Origin: Chloroflexota bacterium
Lineage (GTDB): Bacteria > Chloroflexota > UBA6077 > CF-72
Assembly (NCBI GenBank): GCA_019247135.1
Contig: JAFAPL010000619.1
Location: forward strand, 1 to 13,945
Reading direction: 5' to 3'
DNA: 13,945 nucleotides
Position numbers and translations under genes: made by a program. Each line of letters begins with the position of its first letter. Position 1 is the first letter of the stretch. The notes beneath the pieces are model-generated. The model was not told the origin of the DNA. It worked only from the letters and a program-made list of their open reading frames with translations, and searched no databases. Shown here piece by piece: positions 8,725 to 13,945 of this stretch.

Positions 8725-9646
8725 TTACGGTTGGAACAGGCTCGCGAGGCTGAACCGGTTGCTGTGAAAATCGAACAGCGTCATCAGGTCGCCTACTGCG
8801 GGGCCGTTGCCGGGAGATATTCGCCGTCTCGCTGCTGAGGATTCGGCAAATTGTCCAGGCTTCGATCTGACAACGGCGCGAGATTCCAATTAGCTTCGAT
8901 GAACTTCACAATCGACACGTGGTCGGCGTACGTGTGGTCGGTGGCGTCCGGTCTGGTGAATGGTGACACGACAATCATCGGAATTCGCGTGCCATCTCCG
9001 AAGAAGCTCACTGGTTGCACTTCACCGGAGTCGTAGTAGCCACCGCCTTCGTCCATGGTGATGAAGATTGCGGTCGATTTCCACAGCTCGGGTTGATTCT
9101 GGACCTCGTCGACGACGTGGCTCACGAAGGCTTCGAACGCCGGGACGGTCGAGGAGCCAGGATGGCTGTCATCGGCGCCCGGTTTCAGGATGGAAATTTC
9201 GGGCAGGCTACCGTCGGCGACCTCCGCGTCGAAGTCCTGTGCGCCATGCTGGATGTTTGTCCGCCTGGCCGGGTCCGTCATGACTGACGACTCGTACTGG
9301 AATGGGTCGCAGATGCCACAACAACCGGGGCTGACCTTGCCGTTGGCATAGCCCTCGCCGAAATACCCCCACGTGACGCCTTTGTGCTGGAGTGCGTCGG
9401 CGATGGATCTGGTGGTGTGCTGGGGGGAACGGTGAAGGTCGAAGTGTTGAGTGAGCCGTCGATGTTGTAGCCCGGGTTGTAGTTGTTCAGCAGGTAGTAG
9501 TGCTCGGGCGCACAGTCGCCATCCCGGAACGGCTTGTGGCGGAGCGTGGCGAAGTAGGCAAAGACACCGCTGACCCCGGGTTGGCTGTGGTCCGAGCAGT
9601 TCGAGTAACTGCCACCGTCGGTCGTGCCGGCCTTGTCATATCCTCC
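8725..9646 (-). pseudogene. Phosphoesterase (AcpA / phospholipase C-like), 5'-truncated and frameshifted
   Basis: The C-terminal half of an alkaline-phosphatase-superfamily phosphoesterase is recognisable on the minus strand in three successive frames. From 9646: GGYDKAGTTDGGSYSNCSDH, CAPEHYYLLNNYNPGY and STFTVPP. The frame then breaks at about 9415-9428, next to a run of six C. It continues with TTRSIADALQHKGVTWGYF and GCCGICDPFQYESSVMT, through AIFITMDEGGGYYDSGEVQP, FFGDGTRIPMIVVSPF and HTYADHVSIVKFIEANW. A second break at about 8805-8812 leads into NGPAVGDLMTLFDFHSN, ending at TAA 8727-8725. The DEGGG and HTYADH metal-site segments survive. The N-terminal half, with the ENRSFD-type motif, is missing, so no active enzyme is possible. 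Each break could be repaired by one added C. In the family the intact protein would be secreted or periplasmic. It sits directly downstream of transposase debris, which probably explains the truncation. Confidence 0.82.
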
Positions 9647-9876
9647 AGGGCGCCTGCGACGGCGCCTCAGGCGGATCCACGTGCAGAAAGTTCTCCACCA
9701 AGGTGGCAAGGTCGGGCGCGGTACCAGCTTGAGCCGATCGGAGTGCTCAAGCAGTGCCAGGCCGTGCGGCGGTGAGGCCTTGGAAACCCGTAGGCACGGC
9801 CCAGGCGGGCCAGCGAACAGTGCAGCGCCACGGCCAAGTCGGCGGGGCGCAGCGCGCCGCCGGCGACGAACAGGGC
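9636..9876 (-). pseudogene. Unassigned broken coding fragment between transposase and phosphoesterase remnants
   Basis: After the transposase homology stops, about 240 bp still read like protein if frames are joined: ALFVAGGALRPADLAVALH and SLARLGRAYGF, then QGLTAA, then HGLALLEHSDRLKLV, then APDLATLVENFLHVDPPEAP, ending at TGA 9638-9636. At least three frame changes are needed in this short stretch. The pieces have strong GC bias at the third codon position, as coding DNA here does. I do not recognise the family, and it does not look like Tn3 transposase or the phosphoesterase. It could be the tail of another gene trapped between two deletions, or chance. Confidence is low. Confidence 0.3.
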
Positions 9877-11180
9877 TCGCCCGTTTGCAGGTGAGTGAAG
9901 TGCCGGCTCATCCGGGTCATCTCGTCCACTTCGACCAGCAGATCGGTAATCCGGGCCCAGCGCAGCATCTCGTACGCGCGCCGCCCAAGCTCCTCTGCCT
10001 CGGGTGGAACGGCGGTTCGCAGCGGCGGATCAGCAAGCGGCCATTCCGCAGGCGGATCTCGGGCAATTGACTGTTCTCGAGCAGGCTGGCGACCTTTTTC
10101 ATCTCGCGATCGACCGTGTCGCGTCGCCCGTCGAGATGCGTGGTGCACCTCGTCTCGATTGCCACCGACCGGTCCCGCCTTGCGAATCGCCTGCCAGTCG
10201 GGCTGTGGCAACAGGTATTCGTCGAAGGCCCGATACTGGCGACTGCCGGCCACCCACACATCGCCAGGGCGTAGTCGATCACGCAACGTGCTCAGCGCGC
10301 ACAGCTCGTAAAAGGGCTGGTCGATTGCGCCGGTTTTGGTCAGGACGTGTGGTTCCCAACGCGGAGAGATGAACTCGATGGGTGCATCGCGCGGAATCCG
10401 CTTGAGCCGTTCGGATGCGTTGAGCTCCCTCAGCAAGCTCAGCCCGTCGATCAGCGATTGACATGAGGCCGTCTTTTGAAACTCAAAGCTGTCCAGGAGG
10501 GTTGGCGCATAGCGGCGCACGCGTGGAAACGCCGTCGCCAGCAGCGCCAGAGGATCGAAACGCAGCGGATGGGCGAGTTGCTCCGCCTCGGCGACGCTGT
10601 CGACGAACGTCGTCCAGGGCAGAATCGCCTCGATGGCCTGATACGGATCGACCGCGGCCTCGCGCGCCGAGATCAGCGCCGCGCCGACGCTGGCATACAG
10701 ACGCACCTTCTCGTTGATCGCACGACCGCTCTGTTGGAATTGCTCGGCGTGCGCGTGCCGTGTGGCGGCTGGCGCAACATCGCCAGCGTCGTCATTCGCG
10801 CTCCTGGCTGGACTACCAGCAAGCTGTCCAGTTGCGCTCGCTGCGCATCGGTGAGAGCGGCGGCCAAGCGAACGAACACGAGCCGCCCGGCCCGCCGGCG
10901 CGTCTCCCACGCCAACCGCCCAATTGTCGACAGGGCCGGCGCCAGCACCTTTCGTTCCCGCATTTCGTCGATCAGCGCGCCCACCAGGACCGTTCCGACG
11001 TCAGTGGCGAGCGCGATCGGCAGCAGCCAACCCGCCAGCTCGCGGTAGACCGCGGCTGAACACGAATGGAAGCCGAAATCGCATTGCAGCTCGAGCACAT
11101 GCTCGCGGCGCGTGGTATCGCGGCCGTGCAGATACTCGGTGAACGCGGCCGGATCGACGCCCAGCTGACCGGCGAGCATG

Positions 11181-11246
11181 GCCAGAATCTGCGGGTGAGC
11201 GTCCTCGCCGACGGCCAGAATCTGCGGGTGAGCGTCCTCGCCGACG
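11181..11246. repeat. Perfect 33 bp tandem duplication inside the transposase remnant
   Basis: Positions 11181-11213 and 11214-11246 are identical 33-mers starting GCCAGAATCTGCGGGTGAGC. On the minus strand they encode VGEDAHPQILA twice, so the duplication is in frame (11 residues). Related transposases have this segment once as far as I recall. Identity of the two copies points to a recent slippage event, after the gene had lost function or with no selection against it. Confidence 0.95.
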
Positions 11247-11400
11247 TGCAGCACGCGACCGGGGTAGCGCGCATAGCCGAGCCGGACGCGAAGCCCACTT
11301 GCGTTGACGGTCGCCGGTGCCGGCGAATCAGTCGCAGGTCGTCGTCGGAGAGCGTGTAGAAGCGGGCCAGGGTGCGGTCATCGAACGTGGGGAGTTCAGT

Positions 11401-11433
11401 GAACTGGGCGCGCTGGGACCCAGCGCGCAGTTC
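11401..11433. repeat. Imperfect inverted repeat at the 5' end of the transposase remnant
   Basis: GAACTGGGCGCGCTGGG (11401-11417) pairs with CCCAGCGCGCAGTTC (11419-11433) around a single A, with a 2-nt bulge in the left arm. It lies within the first codons of the tnpA remnant (around ELRAGSQRAQF) and 38 bp from the candidate recombination core. No T-run follows on either strand, so it is not a standard intrinsic terminator. It may be an accessory or regulatory site, or simply a coding coincidence in GC-rich DNA. Confidence 0.55.
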
Positions 11434-11470
11434 GCGGGTGGGCATGGCTGGGCTAGCGCACGCGGGCAGG

Positions 11471-11503
11471 TTGCCGCAGAAAACTGCGTATTTGCTGCGG
11501 CAA
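11471..11503. other. Candidate tyrosine-recombinase core site (13-7-13 bp inverted repeat)
   Basis: The left arm TTGCCGCAGAAAA (11471-11483) and right arm TTTGCTGCGGCAA (11491-11503) are inverted copies matching at 12 of 13 positions, separated by the 7 bp CTGCGTA (11484-11490). Two arms of this size around a 6-8 bp asymmetric spacer is the standard form of a tyrosine-recombinase crossover site. It lies between the divergent tnpA remnant (start 11445) and the tyrosine recombinase gene (start 11531), where TnpI-type Tn3 transposons keep their internal resolution site. A shorter outer pair, GGCTAGC (11451-11457) and GCTAGCC (11505-11511), flanks the core unevenly. The arms could also be an operator for the recombinase gene; in TnpI systems the same site does both jobs. 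Confidence 0.58.
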
Positions 11504-11530
11504 TGCTAGCCTGGACGGGACCCGCCCAAT

Positions 11531-12538
11531 GTGGATGACGGCTCCATGGAGGCCGCGACCCGCCCGCGTTTGCTGCGACGACGCGCAGCGCCAGTTCAGC
11601 CGGCCTGCGCGGTGAGGCGCGTGGTCCGCCTCGAGCGGCGCGCGTCGACCGGCACGGTGGCGACGGCGATCGGGGCCTTCCTCGCCGAGCACGACCTCAA
11701 CGCCGGCTCACGACGGGTCTACGCCGGCGCCCTCCGCGCGCTGCAGGAGCACCTGGGTGCCGACACCGCCCTGACCGTGCTGGACGAGCCACAGGCGGCA
11801 GCGCAGCTCGCCGGCTGGTTTCGGCGGCGCTATGGCCGGACGGCGCCGGCCACCCGCGTCCGCCAGCTCGCGATCCTGCGCTCGGCCTGTGGCTTCTGGC
11901 GGCGGCGCGGCTGGCTCAGCACCGACCCGACCGCCGGCCTGGAGCGGCCCCGCGTCCCGCTTGATCGCACCAGAGCGCTCACGCGCGAACAGCTCGCGGC
12001 CTTGTGGCGCCGCGACGGCGTGCCACTGCGCGAGCGGGCCTTCTGGCGACTGCTATACGAGTCCGCGGCTCGCGCCAACGAGCTCCTGTCGCTCGATATC
12101 GAGGACCTGGACCTAGCCAACAAACGCGCTCGCGTCAGCAGCAAGGGTGGGGCCGTGGAGTGGGTATTCTGGCAGACCGGCGCCGCGCTCTTGCTGCCGC
12201 GGCTGCTGGCGGGCCGCACAATCGGCCCGGTGTTCTTGGCCGATCGCCAGCCCACACGCGCGGTGCCGACCGTCGATCGGTGCCCGCTCACCGGCCGCGC
12301 CCGGTTGTCCTACCGCCGTGCCGCCCAACTGTTCAGCCAGGCCACCGCCGGCTGGACGCTCCATCAACTGCGGCACTCAGCGCTGACCCACGCCGCCGAG
12401 GACGGCACCAGCACGCCCCTCCTGCTCGCCCGCTCGCGGCACGCCTCGGCCCGCTCGCTGGAGCGCTACGCCCGCCCGAGCCCCGAGGCCGTGGCCCGCG
12501 AGCTGGCCGAGCGCGACCCAGCCCCGCGCCGGCGCTGA
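11531..12538 (+). CDS. Tyrosine recombinase (integrase/XerD-like; possible TnpI-type resolvase)
   Basis: This 335-residue protein has an N-terminal SAM-like core-binding domain (about 42-128, e.g. GSRRVYAGALRALQEHL) and a catalytic domain (about 148-325). All signature residues are visible: R181 in SAARANELLSLDIEDLDL, K205 in the SKGG hairpin, H278 and R281 in LHQLRHSALTHAAEDG, H304 in ARSRHAS, and nucleophile Y313 in LERYARPS. The frame is unbroken, so the enzyme may still be active. It would cut and rejoin DNA through a 3'-phosphotyrosine bond. The start is GTG 11531 (a loose GGACGGGA 10 nt upstream), or ATG 11546, which would remove five residues. The gene is divergent from a Tn3-type transposase remnant with a candidate core site between them, which suggests cointegrate resolution. 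A stand-alone phage- or XerD-like integrase is the alternative. Confidence 0.9.
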   Translation: MDDGSMEAATRPRLLRRRAAPVQPACAVRRVVRLERRASTGTVATAIGAFLAEHDLNAGSRRVYAGALRALQEHLGADTALTVLDEPQAAAQLAGWFRRRYGRTAPATRVRQLAILRSACGFWRRRGWLSTDPTAGLERPRVPLDRTRALTREQLAALWRRDGVPLRERAFWRLLYESAARANELLSLDIEDLDLANKRARVSSKGGAVEWVFWQTGAALLLPRLLAGRTIGPVFLADRQPTRAVPTVDRCPLTGRARLSYRRAAQLFSQATAGWTLHQLRHSALTHAAEDGTSTPLLLARSRHASARSLERYARPSPEAVARELAERDPAPRRR

Positions 12539-12654
12539 CAGCCGAGCGTCGACTGGGAACGGATGGTGGATGGCCCGACAGCGACGATCGGCAACCCTCG
12601 CCGTCGTGCAGCTGCTGTCCTCGACAGCCTCGATGGGGGGTGCGGACTGGATTG

Positions 12655-13945
12655 ATGGGCGAACGGGGCATCAGTGACCTGCCGCTCCTTCCGACCAAGC
12701 TGGTCGCACCCGGCGTGCGACCACGCGCGGTGCAGCGCGGCCAGCTCCTCGAGCGCCTCGCCGCCGCCGCCCGCCTGCCGGTGACGCTGGTCGCCGCCCC
12801 GGCCGGCTTCGGCAAGACCACCCTCCTGACGCAGTGGGTCGGCGAGCTGCGGTCCGCCCGCCACGCCTGGGTGTCGCTGGACGCCGGCGACCGCGACGTG
12901 GCGCGCTTCTGGTCGTACGTCGTGGCCGCGCTTCGCGGCGCCTGGCCGAGCCTGGGCACGGAGCTGATGGCGGGCCTGGATTCGCCCCGGCCGCTCTTGC
13001 CGACAGCCGTGCCGGCCCAGCTCATCGTCGACCTGGCTCAACTCGACCAGGACATCGTGCTCGTCCTCGACGACTATCACCTGGCCGAAGACGCCGCGCT
13101 CGACGCCGGATTGGTGTTCCTGATCGAGCACCTGCCGCCACGACTGCACCTGGTGCTGGGGACGCGCACCGATCCGGCCCTACCGCTGTCCAGGTTGCGG
13201 GCTCGCGGCGAGCTGCTCGAGGTGCGCGCCGTGGAGCTGCGCTGCACCGCCGACGAGGCGTCCCGCTTCTGCAGCCAGACCATGGGGCTGGAGCTGACAG
13301 CGGCCAGCGTGGCGCTGCTCGAGACCCGCACCGAGGGCTGGTGGGCCGGGCTCCAGCTGGCCGCGCTGTCGCTGCGGGACCGGCCCGACCCGGCCGGCTT
13401 CCTGGGCGCCTTCGCCGGCAGCCACCGGCACGTGCTGGATTACCTGGTCGAGGAGGTGCTCCACCAGCAGCCCGCGGCGCGCCAGGCGTTCCTGCTCCGC
13501 ACGGCGGTCCTCGATCGGCTCAGCGGGCCCCTGTGTGACGCCGTGACCGGCGCCGGTGGCGGCCAGGCGCAGCTCGAGCGCCTCGAGCGCGACAACCTGT
13601 TCCTGGTGCCGCTGGACGACGAGCGCGGCTGGTACCGCTATCACCACCTGTTTCGGGACGTGCTGCGCCACCGCCTACGACTCGCGGAACCGGGGCTGGT
13701 GCCCGAACTGCACCGCCGCGCCAGCGCCTGGTGCGTCGACCACGGGCTGCGCGAGGACGCCGTCGAGCACGCGCTGAGCGCGGGCGAGTGGGACGGAGCG
13801 GCCCGACTCATCGAGAGCTGGATGGATCCGCTGCTCATGCGCGCCGAGTACGGCACGCTGTACCGCTGGCGCGGCAAGCTGCCGGCGGCGGTCCGCGCGC
13901 GCCATCCCCGGCTCAGCTATCAGTACGGCCTGGCGCTCGTCCGCC
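12655..13945 (+). CDS. MalT-like LuxR family regulator, N-terminal part (3' end outside window)
   Basis: From ATG 12655 the frame stays open to the window edge for 430 codons. It begins LPLLPTKLVAPGVRPRAV, with Walker A APAGFGKTT (K54), Walker B IVLVLDDYH (D139-D140), RTDPALPLSRLRA, RTEGWWAGLQLAALSLRD, and WYRYHHLFRDVLRHRL. Then the TPR-like region begins (HRRASAWCVDHGLREDAVEH). It is a paralogue of the complete regulator at 5865-8597, aligning almost without gaps over the visible part. The C-terminal HTH should follow about 1.3-1.4 kb beyond the window. In-frame GTG 12640 and TTG 12652 are possible earlier starts, and no strong ribosome site decides between them. The 116 bp between this gene and the recombinase stop shows no terminator or Tn3 end that I can recognise. 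Its inducer and targets are unknown. Confidence 0.91.
   Translation, partial: MGERGISDLPLLPTKLVAPGVRPRAVQRGQLLERLAAAARLPVTLVAAPAGFGKTTLLTQWVGELRSARHAWVSLDAGDRDVARFWSYVVAALRGAWPSLGTELMAGLDSPRPLLPTAVPAQLIVDLAQLDQDIVLVLDDYHLAEDAALDAGLVFLIEHLPPRLHLVLGTRTDPALPLSRLRARGELLEVRAVELRCTADEASRFCSQTMGLELTAASVALLETRTEGWWAGLQLAALSLRDRPDPAGFLGAFAGSHRHVLDYLVEEVLHQQPAARQAFLLRTAVLDRLSGPLCDAVTGAGGGQAQLERLERDNLFLVPLDDERGWYRYHHLFRDVLRHRLRLAEPGLVPELHRRASAWCVDHGLREDAVEHALSAGEWDGAARLIESWMDPLLMRAEYGTLYRWRGKLPAAVRARHPRLSYQYGLALVR

Larger units (their letters stand above)
9873..11445 (-). pseudogene. tnpA: Tn3-family transposase remnant (N-terminal half, deleted and frameshifted)
   Basis: From ATG 11445 the frame opens with a DUF4158-type Tn3 N-terminus: LPTFDDRTLARFYTLSDDDL, then RRHRRPSTQVGFA. 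A 1-nt loss near 11285-11290 shifts to RLGYARYPGRVLHVGEDAH, REHVLELQCDFGF, and YRELAGWLLPIALATD up to TLAMLRQPP. At about 10757-10766 the text jumps to HAEQFQQSGRAINEKVRLYA, which in complete relatives lies roughly 100 residues further on, so there is an internal deletion. It continues with FYELCALSTLRDRLRPGDVW and SRQYRAFDEYLLP. It shifts near 10165 to VAIETRCTTHLDGRRDT and REMKKVASLLENSQLPEIRL, and again near 10020-10030 to AVPPEAEELGRRAYEM and RHFTHLQTGEP, where homology ends. The usual length is about 950-1000 residues. The C-terminal DDE catalytic part is absent, so the protein is dead. It is divergent from an intact tyrosine recombinase. Confidence 0.87.

Noticed and set aside
12539..12654. 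Possible right-hand Tn3 terminal inverted repeat downstream of the recombinase
   Set aside because: I found no sequence with the usual 38 bp GGGG...TAAG form in either orientation, and the partner end at the truncated tnpA side is gone.
12333..13149. Two long minus-strand open frames opposite the recombinase end and second LuxR gene
   Set aside because: They cover clear conserved domains on the plus strand and have shadow-like composition.

Overview
This is a high-GC bacterial window. The two large MalT-type LuxR regulators, the aerobic-type formylglycine-generating enzyme, and the ADP-forming acyl-CoA ligase suggest a Chloroflexota bacterium (Thermomicrobia-like or a relative). A high-GC actinomycete is the main alternative. 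No rRNA or tRNA gene is present, so placement rests on gene content alone.

Positions 3-3506 (+) look like a sulfatase operon. The C-terminal part of an arylsulfatase overlaps a SulP-type sulfate/anion transporter by 4 bp (ATGA). A complete formylglycine-generating enzyme (FGE), which makes the catalytic residue of type I sulfatases, follows 61 bp later. Hydrolysis, sulfate movement and enzyme maturation thus sit in one unit. An NDP-forming acyl-CoA ligase (3539-5629, -) converges on it. It is transcribed divergently from a complete MalT-like LuxR regulator (5865-8597, +), with a 235 bp gap between the two that probably holds both promoters.

Positions 8725-11445 (-) are a gene graveyard. The 3' half of an AcpA/phospholipase C-like phosphoesterase is followed upstream by a short stretch of unassigned broken coding sequence. 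Beyond it lies the N-terminal half of a Tn3-family transposase with an internal deletion, several frameshifts and a perfect 33 bp tandem duplication. The flanking genes read cleanly, so the frame breaks are concentrated here.

Positions 11446-12538 hold what may be the recombination module of that transposon. An intact tyrosine recombinase (+) is divergent from the transposase remnant. The 85 bp between them contains a 33 bp inverted repeat of 13 + 7 + 13 bp, the shape of a tyrosine-recombinase core site. This matches the TnpI/IRS layout known from Tn4430 and Tn5401. A second MalT-like regulator (12655 to window end, +) follows, so two paralogous regulators in the same orientation flank the degraded mobile region.

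The most interesting points are the candidate core site next to a seemingly intact recombinase whose transposase is dead, and the compact sulfatase/transporter/FGE operon.
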